This document shows positions 18,578 through 27,038 of a stretch of DNA of 64,000 nt, one piece after another (position 1 is the stretch's first letter; each line of letters begins with the position of its first letter). The stretch comes from Psychrosphaera sp. B3R10. Lineage in GTDB: Bacteria > Pseudomonadota > Gammaproteobacteria > Enterobacterales > Alteromonadaceae. The notes beneath the pieces are model-generated. The model searched no databases. It was not told the origin of the DNA and worked only from the letters and a program-made list of their open reading frames with translations. The stretch is taken from the NCBI RefSeq assembly GCF_018861025.1, contig NZ_JAHKQH010000007.1, positions 241,452 through 305,451 on the forward strand, given 5' to 3'. The translations under genes and the position numbers were made by a program.

Positions 18578-19360
18578 TTAGTCACCAATTAACGTCAGTT
18601 TGGAAAATACATCAGCCAACCGATAGCCTAAATTTGTATCGCCATTAATCGGTTCTACCTTAGTTGATCCAATAAAATGTTCTCGGGTTTTACTGCCGTC
18701 GTTGTCACAATAAGCCAACATAAATCCAAGCACTTTTCCCTGGTGCAATGTGACAGGTTGTTTACCTATATTAGGTTTAAACGAATCGTCATAGACAGAG
18801 ATCGCCATTTCCCAAATCACTTTACCGTTTTGATGACGCATCCAGCGACTTTTAATATGGTCGTTAAGCGTTAAAAATGGCGTTTTACCTGAACTGTCTT
18901 TTTCACCAATATCAACCGCTTGATTATCTAATGCAACATGATAAGCAAAGGCATTGTAATTAAACTGATGTTCACCACCTGAGGCATCTTCATCCAAAAA
19001 GACTTCCAATGTATCGTCGTCCCAATAAAACTCTAGAGGGTCTGCGATTTTATCTATAAGTACATCGTCTTCAAATTCGGCGACAAGATACAAAGCGTCT
19101 TTATCCCACAATAATTTAAAGCGCCCATTAAAATCTGACTTATCTGGCATGCCGCCTAAAATAGGTTGATCCAAATTGTGCCAAGTCGCTTTATCCCACT
19201 GTTTGTCTAATTCACCATCAATGACAATCGCCGTGTCAATGTGATGTGCCACAAAACTCGGTGTTACCGCGTCGTTAGCTGCTGTTAAGTAAGTTGCTGC
19301 GAATAGCGAACAAGTCGCAATTACCTTAGCGCTTACTTTTAACTTTGATAAAAATGTCAT
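18578..19360 (-). CDS. CBM9-like carbohydrate-binding exported protein
   Basis: A 260-aa protein with a signal peptide (about 1-27, ending TYLTAA). The mature part follows the family 9 carbohydrate-binding module pattern: IDGELDKQWDKATW near its start, LLWDKDALYLVAEFED, then DDTLEVFLDEDASGGEHQFNYN, with later KVIWEMAIS and NLGYRL elements. CBM9 modules bind the ends of cello- and xylo-chains, or act in sugar-handling proteins of unknown detail. Its ATG overlaps the stop of the GH94-kinase gene (ATGA), tying the two in expression. No catalytic domain is attached. Confidence 0.8.
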   Translation of the reverse strand: MTFLSKLKVSAKVIATCSLFAATYLTAANDAVTPSFVAHHIDTAIVIDGELDKQWDKATWHNLDQPILGGMPDKSDFNGRFKLLWDKDALYLVAEFEDDVLIDKIADPLEFYWDDDTLEVFLDEDASGGEHQFNYNAFAYHVALDNQAVDIGEKDSSGKTPFLTLNDHIKSRWMRHQNGKVIWEMAISVYDDSFKPNIGKQPVTLHQGKVLGFMLAYCDNDGSKTREHFIGSTKVEPINGDTNLGYRLADVFSKLTLIGD

Positions 19361-22242
19361 ATTAGATCCTTAATGCTATTGATAACCTTTTCGAGCGGCT
19401 GCGTGCCATCAATATGAACCACATCTTGCTCATCGGTTGTAATTTGCTCCATTGACGACAATTGGCTGGCCAATAAATTGGGGTCAAAAAAGTGAGTTTC
19501 TCTATTTTGCAATCGTTGTTTGAGTATGGGTTCTGACACTTTAAGATTAAAATAGCGGACGTCTAATCCCAATGTTCTAAATCGCTCACGATGCTTTTGT
19601 TTTAAACCGGAATAAGCTAACACAGTGTTTTGTTTTTGACAGCGCAAAGTTGTCAAATAGGTAGACAATTTAGTTATCCATTGGTCGCGATAGTTATCTT
19701 CGAGCGGAATTCCCTGTGCCATTTGTTTTTTTGCCCATTCTGAATGAAAGTCATCCGCATCGACAAAGACACTATTGCATTGGCTTGCCAACGATTTTGC
19801 GACCGCTGTTTTACCGCTGCCACTGACCCCCATAATAATACAGAGTTTGGCCTGAGATCTTGCCACATAAGGCAATTTGATCTCTATTTTATAGGTGGTA
19901 TCAGGTTTGATATTCAGTAATCTATTTTGAGCTAAAGCGCGGCCGTTACAACTAGTCTGTTGTTGTTCAATATTAGCATCTCGAATTATTTCAACGGTGA
20001 ATAACGCACCGCGATATTGCCGACTAAACCCAAAGCCTTGCCAATCCGAAGGCAGTTGTGGCGATATTTCTACGCCATTTGTTAACCCTTTAAAACCACA
20101 AAGGTGCTCATTAACACAACGCATTAACCAACTAATAGTGCCTGTATTAAATAAGTTGGATGAACGCCCGGCATAGTCGGGGAATTGAAAATACGCTCCA
20201 CGGTAATAATTAGGCACAAAGTTCGGCAACTGATCTCGGTTTATACCACTCTCGGGTAACGCTATCATTCGAGTAAGGACATCAAATGCTTGATCGGTAA
20301 GGCCTTGCTCAAATAGGGCGTAGGCGTAAAATATGGCTGCGTGGTTATACACAGATCCGTTTTCAGACACGCCTGGGGATTTTTGTGTTATACGGCCGAC
20401 ATCTTCAACCATTTTGGTATAGCTTGGTGCTAACATTGTATAACCATATGGGGTTAATAAATGTTGGTTAATCTGGGTTAACGCTTCTGGCTGTTCAGCT
20501 ATAGTAGTTACACCACTTAACATGGCCCACGACTGTGCATTAAGAAACATTTTTCCTTCTGCATCTTTTTCTGTACCAAACAAACGACCATCATCGGTAA
20601 TACCTCGTCCAAACCACTTTCCAGATTGAAAAGCGTTCAGTGCGGCGTTGTTCAAATACTGCATAGACGTTTGGTAATGGCTGTGTTTTTTCGCGTTATA
20701 GGTTGGTAAAAACTGATCACAAATTTTAACCCAGCATTTAATTGCATAAGCCGTTGCAAACGTAAGCCATGAGGATACACCTTTGCCTTTATAACCAACC
20801 ATATTCATAGGGTCACACCAATCTCCCTGAGCGATTAAACTCAAGCCATTACGATCGGTATTATTTATTAGCCAATCCAATGCCTTTTCGACGTGTTCTG
20901 TGACAGTGCCAGAGGATTTTTTGTCTGCATAAACAACAACTTCATCCAATACTGAGGTATCACCGGTTTGCTCTAAATAGGCAAGTAAAACGAGAGATAA
21001 CCAAACATTATGATCCGCATGTGGCACTTGATTAATGTACTTTAATTCAGCTTCGTCTGTGAGGAGGATCCCGTCGGGTAGTTCGCCGTTGGCTTGCTGC
21101 TGCGTTAGCGCGAATATCAACCGCTCTCTAGTCACTGATGGCGATAAATAGATCATCCCCATCGCGTCTTGCAAATAGTTACGAGTCTGCGGATCGGTGC
21201 TTAATCTATTAACATCGCCGTGGTAAAACGCCTGGCGAGGAAGCCAATAATTAACAACATGATTGAGCCCAACATTTGGGGAATCAAAATGTAGGTTTCC
21301 AACACACTGCTGAACATAGTTGAGGTACTCAGCTCTCACGTTGTTGAAGTATGCCAAATGGCATTTGCTTTTTATTTCTGAAATTTCTTCAATATTATTT
21401 GCAGGCCCAAATAAAAAGCATAAAGATTCGTTAGCATGTTTTTCCAAGGTCACATCGTGCTGTAATACCGCAATTGGGGTTTCGTAATTGACGGTTTTAG
21501 AGGGCAAGACACCATGTTGAATTGCATCGGGTTGGGTTAGACCACCTTCCCCGACAAAATCAGCAAAGCTGCAGCACCAGCTTGTTGCTTTTTTATCTGA
21601 CATCAAAAATGTTTTATCGTTTAAATTTTTAACTGTTGGGTAGTCTTCAACCTTTTGATATGCCGTAACGCTACTCGCAACAATTGTATTTAGCTCTGGT
21701 TCAAACGTTGCCCCTTGATTCATCCAAGACATATAGCCAATAGAAAAACAGGTGTATATTGATAATTTTCGCTCTGAATCATCACTGTTTTTAACGTCCA
21801 GCGACCAATACTCAAGATTGGTTTCCAAGTCGAGATTAAAGATAATGTCAAACTGCCAAGACAAGTGTTTAATTTGCCACCGCACTTCTGACATTTCCGC
21901 ATTAAACACAAACGAATCTAGCGTTTTACGCATAGGTTCGTAAGGTAACGAAAATACATCGCCCGTCGCATGGTCTTTAATGTAAAAAAATCGACCTGGG
22001 TGCTCTGTATAAAATGGCTGCTCAGGTTGAATAAAGGTTTTCGCTTCTAAATTAGGTCCATGAGAATACTTCGCAGGCTCTGGTTGCATAAATTGCGAGA
22101 TCACATAACCTCGGCAATTAACCTGGGCAACCATATTTTTATTCCACAGAAAATGACTTGCTTTTGGCAGTTCTGTTGGGGAGTTTAGAGATATCGTCTT
22201 ACCCTTGTTACCCCAACTTATAGGGCTCGATTGAATATACAT
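19357..22242 (-). CDS. GH94 phosphorylase fused to gluconokinase
   Basis: A 961-aa cytosolic fusion with no signal peptide. Residues 1 to about 790 form a GH94 inverting phosphorylase: an N-terminal beta-sandwich, then an (alpha/alpha)6 barrel with DPQTRNYLQDAMG and the catalytic region QGDWCDPMNMVG, where DWCD (474-477) occupies the place of the DWND motif that carries the catalytic Asp. Residues 798-961 form a full GntK-type gluconokinase: P-loop GVSGSGKT (805-812), ADDFH, GIPLEDNYRDQW, YSGLKQKHRERFR and HFFDPNLLASQ. Known GH94 enzymes phosphorolyse cellobiose, cellobionate, laminaribiose or chitobiose. The fused kinase argues for cellobionate, giving glucose 1-phosphate and gluconate, which the kinase would turn into 6-phosphogluconate. 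Substrate is inferred. Confidence 0.88.
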   Translation of the reverse strand: MYIQSSPISWGNKGKTISLNSPTELPKASHFLWNKNMVAQVNCRGYVISQFMQPEPAKYSHGPNLEAKTFIQPEQPFYTEHPGRFFYIKDHATGDVFSLPYEPMRKTLDSFVFNAEMSEVRWQIKHLSWQFDIIFNLDLETNLEYWSLDVKNSDDSERKLSIYTCFSIGYMSWMNQGATFEPELNTIVASSVTAYQKVEDYPTVKNLNDKTFLMSDKKATSWCCSFADFVGEGGLTQPDAIQHGVLPSKTVNYETPIAVLQHDVTLEKHANESLCFLFGPANNIEEISEIKSKCHLAYFNNVRAEYLNYVQQCVGNLHFDSPNVGLNHVVNYWLPRQAFYHGDVNRLSTDPQTRNYLQDAMGMIYLSPSVTRERLIFALTQQQANGELPDGILLTDEAELKYINQVPHADHNVWLSLVLLAYLEQTGDTSVLDEVVVYADKKSSGTVTEHVEKALDWLINNTDRNGLSLIAQGDWCDPMNMVGYKGKGVSSWLTFATAYAIKCWVKICDQFLPTYNAKKHSHYQTSMQYLNNAALNAFQSGKWFGRGITDDGRLFGTEKDAEGKMFLNAQSWAMLSGVTTIAEQPEALTQINQHLLTPYGYTMLAPSYTKMVEDVGRITQKSPGVSENGSVYNHAAIFYAYALFEQGLTDQAFDVLTRMIALPESGINRDQLPNFVPNYYRGAYFQFPDYAGRSSNLFNTGTISWLMRCVNEHLCGFKGLTNGVEISPQLPSDWQGFGFSRQYRGALFTVEIIRDANIEQQQTSCNGRALAQNRLLNIKPDTTYKIEIKLPYVARSQAKLCIIMGVSGSGKTAVAKSLASQCNSVFVDADDFHSEWAKKQMAQGIPLEDNYRDQWITKLSTYLTTLRCQKQNTVLAYSGLKQKHRERFRTLGLDVRYFNLKVSEPILKQRLQNRETHFFDPNLLASQLSSMEQITTDEQDVVHIDGTQPLEKVINSIKDLI

Positions 22243-22246
22243 TGAT

Positions 22247-23617
22247 TTAGTTCGCTTTTTTAATTATCAACTGTTGTTGAATGTGATCAACTTTTTCTTT
22301 ATTTAGCGGATAACGCCAAATGAAAAACACCGATAAAAATGAAAATACTGCCGGCACCAAACTCATCAATAGTACAATTCCTAACTGAGAGTCAGCCGAT
22401 TGCTGCTGATTTGCAATGTACCCAAGTGAACCCAGCAGCCACCCCATCATCGCTCCTGCCAATGCGCCGCCTAATTTTTGCGAGAATGCCGCTGCGGAAA
22501 AAATCATCGCGGTCGCTCGTCGACCATTTTTTAGTTCTGAGTAATCGGCAGTGTCAGCATACATAGAAAAAACCAAAGGCGACTTTGGCCCAAGGCACAA
22601 ACCAATCAATATTTGAATGATAAAAATAAGCGCTAAATTATCTGCGGGAATAAAAAAGAAACCAACGGACAGCACGGTGACGGCAAGCATTAAAATCAAT
22701 AACAATTGTTTCTTATCTATGTACTTAACCATTATGGGCGTTAACGCTGCACCGACCATCAGTGACAACATGTAGGCTGTAGAAAAGGCCCCAATTAAGT
22801 CTTCACGACCAACAAAATACTTAAAGTAAAATGTGCCACTGCTGCCACGTAATGTAATGGTCAACATTATGATAAGAGCCAGAGCGAATAAAATGATCCA
22901 AGGCTTGTTTGTTAGGAGGTCAGCAAGATCTTGCTTAACTGGCGTCGGCGTCGTTTGAATTGGTTGCACTCGTTCTTTAGTAGTAAAAAATGTCGTTGCA
23001 AATAACATCGCCGCGACTGCGCCGTAGCAGGCCATTGTCAGCTGCCATCCTAGTACTTCATTGCCTTGGCCAAAATAAGCGACACACTCAGGCGTTAGAT
23101 AAGCGACTAATGTACCGCCCGAAAATGCGCCTATAAATCGAAAGCTAGTTAATGTTGTACGTTGATTTGAGTCAGATGTAATAACGCCCATAAGTGCGCC
23201 GTATGGCACATTAATAAAGGTATACGCCAACATCATAAATATATAGGTACCGTAAGCCCAGGCAAGTTTCCCGCTATCACTGATGTCAGGAACGGTAAAG
23301 GTTAAAACTCCTGCTGCGACAATTGGGATTATGCCCCACAAAAGATAAGGACGGAATTTCCCCCATTTGGTTTTAGTGCGATCTGCGAGCGCGCCCATTA
23401 ATGGATCAGAGAACGCATCGACCATACGGGTTACTAACATCATGGTGCCTACTGCTGCAGCCGACAAACCAAAAACATCGGTATAAAATATAAACAAGAA
23501 TACGTCAAACACCCGCCAATAAAAATTAGATGCAACATCTCCGCACGCATACCCTATTTTTTCCTTTAAACTCAATTGTTGATTGTTATCTTTTTTATCA
23601 ATTGAACTTTCAATCAT
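22247..23617 (-). CDS. GPH-family sugar:cation symporter
   Basis: A 456-aa twelve-helix transporter of the glycoside-pentoside-hexuronide family. Diagnostic segments are LKEKIGYACGDVASNFYW at the N-terminus, DPLMGALADRTKTKWGKFRPYLLW after helix 2 and NGRRATAMIFSAAAFSQKLGG in the C-terminal half. It is the first gene of the unit that continues with the GH94-gluconokinase gene 4 bases later, so its substrate is probably the disaccharide or aldobionate that the phosphorylase uses. A perfect LacI-type operator lies 50 bases upstream of its start. Confidence 0.92.
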   Translation of the reverse strand: MIESSIDKKDNNQQLSLKEKIGYACGDVASNFYWRVFDVFLFIFYTDVFGLSAAAVGTMMLVTRMVDAFSDPLMGALADRTKTKWGKFRPYLLWGIIPIVAAGVLTFTVPDISDSGKLAWAYGTYIFMMLAYTFINVPYGALMGVITSDSNQRTTLTSFRFIGAFSGGTLVAYLTPECVAYFGQGNEVLGWQLTMACYGAVAAMLFATTFFTTKERVQPIQTTPTPVKQDLADLLTNKPWIILFALALIIMLTITLRGSSGTFYFKYFVGREDLIGAFSTAYMLSLMVGAALTPIMVKYIDKKQLLLILMLAVTVLSVGFFFIPADNLALIFIIQILIGLCLGPKSPLVFSMYADTADYSELKNGRRATAMIFSAAAFSQKLGGALAGAMMGWLLGSLGYIANQQQSADSQLGIVLLMSLVPAVFSFLSVFFIWRYPLNKEKVDHIQQQLIIKKAN

Positions 23618-23666
23618 TTCCTCGTCCCCGCTCCATGATTTTAATGCAAATTATTCAAACACTTTA

Positions 23667-23680
23667 TGTAAGCGCTTACA
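23667..23680. promoter_or_regulatory. LacI-family operator (perfect palindrome)
   Basis: TGTAAGCGCTTACA is a perfect 14-base palindrome with the central CG typical of LacI-family operators. It sits between the divergent GPH symporter and TonB receptor, 50 bases from the symporter start. It is one of six sites in this window sharing the first 11 bases. Confidence 0.8.
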
Positions 23681-23772
23681 AGATGTAATGATAAAAAGTA
23701 ACAAAAAATTACTGACGATGAAATTTATTAATAAATTATGCTTGATCATTATGAAATTTTGTTTTAACTTTT

Positions 23773-23786
23773 TGTAAGCGCTTTCA
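23773..23786. promoter_or_regulatory. LacI-family operator
   Basis: TGTAAGCGCTTTCA, one base off the perfect palindrome, is located 84 bases before the receptor start. It probably belongs to the receptor promoter. Confidence 0.75.
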
Positions 23787-23810
23787 GGAAATTTTTAAAA
23801 AAACACCCAA

Positions 23811-23824
23811 TGTAAGCGCTTCCA
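23811..23824. promoter_or_regulatory. LacI-family operator
   Basis: TGTAAGCGCTTCCA, one base off the perfect palindrome, lies 46 bases before the receptor ATG and 38 bases centre to centre from the preceding site. Two closely spaced sites plus the one at 23667 could allow looping or tight repression. Confidence 0.72.
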
Positions 23825-23869
23825 ACTTTGGATTACATAACAACATCAACAGGAAGCAGCGAGGACAAT

Positions 23870-26854
23870 ATGAATAATAATCGCTTTGTGAAAACAAAAT
23901 TAGCAACAAGTGTGTCACTTATTTTAGGTGCACTTTCAACGCCACTATACGCAGCAGACGAAACAGATGCGGACGCAGATGTCGAAGTCATACAGGTAAC
24001 TGGTATACGTGGAAGTTTAATTAAATCACAGGATTTGAAACGTTCTAGTAGTGGCGTAGTTGACGCTATTTCTGCAGAAGATATCGGTAAATTCCCAGAT
24101 ACTAACCTTGCAGAATCGATGCAACGTATCGCAGGTGTTTCAATTGACCGTCAAAACGGTGAAGGTAGTAAAGTAACCGTTCGTGGTATTCCACCTGAGA
24201 TGAACTTAGTTACGTTAAATGGTCGTCAAATGCCAGTAACAACGGGTAACCGTTCATTTGATTTCGCTAATATTGCTTCTGAAAGCATCAGTGGCGTAAT
24301 CGTAACAAAAACTGGTGATGCAGCGGTACCTACTGGTGGCATCGGTTCAGTTATTGACATTCAAACTCACAAACCTTTAGCACATGGTGGCACTAAAGCT
24401 TCATTTGGTGTTAAAGCTGTAGCTGATACTTCTACAGAAGATGGTTCAGTTACTCCTGAGCTTTCTGGTTTATATTCAACTGTCTCTGAAGACGGTAATT
24501 TTGGTGTTGCGATTTCAGCAAGTTACCAAGAACGTGAAAGTGGTAACGCTCAAGCGTTAGTTGGTACCGGTTGGCGTTCATTCCCTGGTACTGCTGATAC
24601 CGATTGGTCTGGCTCAAATGCCGCATGGGGTGGTGTTGCTAAAGATGCAACTCAAACAAACCGTCCTGCAGATTCAGATGTATATTCAGTGCCTCAAACT
24701 GGTATTTATAAGTTTGAAGAACAACAACGTACCCGTACAAACGCCCAGTTGGTATTGCAATACCGTCCAATTGAGTCAGTAACGGCGACACTTGACTACA
24801 CATACATGCAAAACGACATTGATGTTCAACACAATGATATTTCTGCTTGGTATAACTTTGGTACGTCAGAAAATATTTGGACAGATGGTCCAGTAGCTTC
24901 GCCATTAATCTATTCAGAAGATTACGGTGATGGTGCCGGTAATGGTCTTGCCGATTTATCAATGGCGCGTGGTTTCTCCTCGAACCGCAACGAAAGTAAG
25001 TCTCTTGGTTTGAATGTTGAGTGGCAAGTAAATTCAGATTTAAAACTAACATTTGACGCACATAGTTCTGAGGCTTCTAGAACACCAAATGGTAAGTACG
25101 GTTCTGCTGCTAATATGTCTATGGCCGCTTTTGTTCGTAGTCGAGCGGCAACTGACTTTTCAGGCGACCGTCCTATTTTAGCTGTTGATGGCAGTGAAGA
25201 CGTTCAATGGTCTGATATGCGAGTAACGGGTAGTACGTTTGGTAACTCACAAGACGCGTCAGATTTATCACAACAACAAGTAAATGGTAGCTACATTCTA
25301 AACGAAAATAGCAGCATTGACTTTGGTGTATCACTAACAACAGTAAGCAACCATTCGCAAGCAGTTAACGTTCAGCGTAATGACTGGGGCGGCATGGGTG
25401 TTGATGAGCCAAGTATCTTTACTGAAGATATGTTCCCTGTAGATAGTATCCAAGATCGCTTTAATACAAGCGGCGGCAACTTCGATGGACTATCTGGTAA
25501 TATGCAAGCAATCGATAGAATGTTTGTTTGGGATTTTGAAGCCATTCGCGATATCGCAGCTGTAGCATACCCAACATCTGCTGGTACAATCGAAGGTGAT
25601 TGTGGCAACTTATTCTGTCCATCTACAAACTACGGCGCTGATACAGACCGTGAGACGGAAGAAGATTCTACTGCAATTTACGCCAAGTTTAACTACGAAG
25701 GCGAAATGGGCGATATGTATTATAGCTTGCATGTTGGTGCTCGTTATGAAGATACTGAAGTTGTATCAACTTCAATCGTTACAGCGCGTTCTGGCGCAAC
25801 TTGGATTTCAGCTAACGAAGTAATCTTAGGTGACGGCGGACGTGTTTACCAAACACAAACTGGCGGTTATGATTATTTCTTACCAAGCATTAATTTAAAC
25901 GTAGACGTAACTGACGATATTATCGTTCGTGCAGCTTATAGCCAAACAATTGGTCGTCCAAATTATAGTGATATCCAAGGTGGAACAGTTGTTGGTTCTT
26001 TAGCGAGAACGAGTGGCGGTAATGGTAGTGCCGGTAACCCTAGTCTATTGCCATTAGAGTCAACTAACTTAGATTTGTCTGTTGAATGGTATTACAGTGA
26101 ATCAAGTTATTTGTCTTTTGGTTTATTCAAAAAAGACACGCAAAACTATATTGCTAACGTAGTCGACAATTCTGATATCTACAACATCGCTAACCCTGGT
26201 GATGGTGCAAAATATGACGCTGCTCGTGCTGCGACAGGATCTGTAGATGCTAATGTAATCCGTGACTATATCTTCGCTAACTATGCAGATGACCCGTTTG
26301 TAGATGTTGCAACTGGTGTTATCACTGGTGACCCAGCAACTGATAACGTTATGAACATGGCGATTACTGTCCCTACTAATGACGATCGTAAAACACCTAT
26401 TGATGGTATGGAATTATCACTCCAGCATATGTTTGACGAATCAGGTTTTGGTGTTATTGCGAACTACACTGCTGTGAATACGGATTTATCGTACGACGTT
26501 ATGGATTTGAACGACCAACCGGTATTAACAAATATCAGTGACTCGGCAAACTTCATCGCATTCTATGACGCAAACGGTTTCCAAGCACGTATCGCCTATA
26601 ACTGGCGTGATGAGTTCTTATCATCACGTTACCAAGGTGATGTAGGTCCTTCTCCAGTATTTGTAGAAGCATACTCTCAAATTGACTTTAACATGAGTTA
26701 TGACGTTGCCCAGGTTGAAGGCTTAACTGTCTTCTTCGAAGGGATTAACATCACTGACAACTTCACTCGTTCTCACGGACGTTCTGAAAAACAAGTGTTA
26801 AACTTAACTGAGACGGGTCCACGTTATAACTTTGGCGCTCGTTATTCATTTTAA
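23870..26854 (+). CDS. TonB-dependent receptor of the beta-glucan locus
   Basis: A 994-aa outer-membrane receptor of the large Caulobacter-type class (TIGR01782-like). An upstream TTG extends the frame 14 codons, but the ATG at 23870 follows GAGGA and opens a clear signal peptide (ending STPLYA), so it is chosen. Motifs are the TonB-box-like VEVIQVTGIRGSL, SAEDIGKFPDTNLAESMQRIAGVSIDRQNGEG of the plug, TVRGI, TLNGRQMP, and a barrel ending in GARYSF. It presumably imports beta-gluco-oligosaccharides across the outer membrane. Three operator sites precede it and a terminator follows, separating it from the halogenase block. Confidence 0.93.
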   Translation: MNNNRFVKTKLATSVSLILGALSTPLYAADETDADADVEVIQVTGIRGSLIKSQDLKRSSSGVVDAISAEDIGKFPDTNLAESMQRIAGVSIDRQNGEGSKVTVRGIPPEMNLVTLNGRQMPVTTGNRSFDFANIASESISGVIVTKTGDAAVPTGGIGSVIDIQTHKPLAHGGTKASFGVKAVADTSTEDGSVTPELSGLYSTVSEDGNFGVAISASYQERESGNAQALVGTGWRSFPGTADTDWSGSNAAWGGVAKDATQTNRPADSDVYSVPQTGIYKFEEQQRTRTNAQLVLQYRPIESVTATLDYTYMQNDIDVQHNDISAWYNFGTSENIWTDGPVASPLIYSEDYGDGAGNGLADLSMARGFSSNRNESKSLGLNVEWQVNSDLKLTFDAHSSEASRTPNGKYGSAANMSMAAFVRSRAATDFSGDRPILAVDGSEDVQWSDMRVTGSTFGNSQDASDLSQQQVNGSYILNENSSIDFGVSLTTVSNHSQAVNVQRNDWGGMGVDEPSIFTEDMFPVDSIQDRFNTSGGNFDGLSGNMQAIDRMFVWDFEAIRDIAAVAYPTSAGTIEGDCGNLFCPSTNYGADTDRETEEDSTAIYAKFNYEGEMGDMYYSLHVGARYEDTEVVSTSIVTARSGATWISANEVILGDGGRVYQTQTGGYDYFLPSINLNVDVTDDIIVRAAYSQTIGRPNYSDIQGGTVVGSLARTSGGNGSAGNPSLLPLESTNLDLSVEWYYSESSYLSFGLFKKDTQNYIANVVDNSDIYNIANPGDGAKYDAARAATGSVDANVIRDYIFANYADDPFVDVATGVITGDPATDNVMNMAITVPTNDDRKTPIDGMELSLQHMFDESGFGVIANYTAVNTDLSYDVMDLNDQPVLTNISDSANFIAFYDANGFQARIAYNWRDEFLSSRYQGDVGPSPVFVEAYSQIDFNMSYDVAQVEGLTVFFEGINITDNFTRSHGRSEKQVLNLTETGPRYNFGARYSF

Positions 26855-26901
26855 TTAAAATGGGTTAGCTTATACCTAGCCCCTTGCTAATTAAATTGTA
26901 A

Positions 26902-26945
26902 AGAAGTCGTTATGATACTCTTGAGTAACGACTTCTCTTTTTATC
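26902..26945 (+). terminator. Rho-independent terminator after TonB receptor
   Basis: The 11-base arms AGAAGTCGTTA and TAACGACTTCT, with a 13-base loop, are followed by CTTTTTAT. It probably ends the receptor transcript, with possible read-through into the halogenase genes. Confidence 0.82.
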
Positions 26946-27038
26946 CTTTCTAAATATTTTAAAATCAAAACATTTACTTAAACGTATTAATTTTAACGTA
27001 TTTTCTATACCTTATAGGTAGTTGAATTGCAGTAGGTA

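Noticed and set aside
24639-25061. 140-codon minus-strand frame inside the second TonB receptor
   Set aside because: Antisense shadow of the barrel-coding region, with no ribosome site or recognisable domain.
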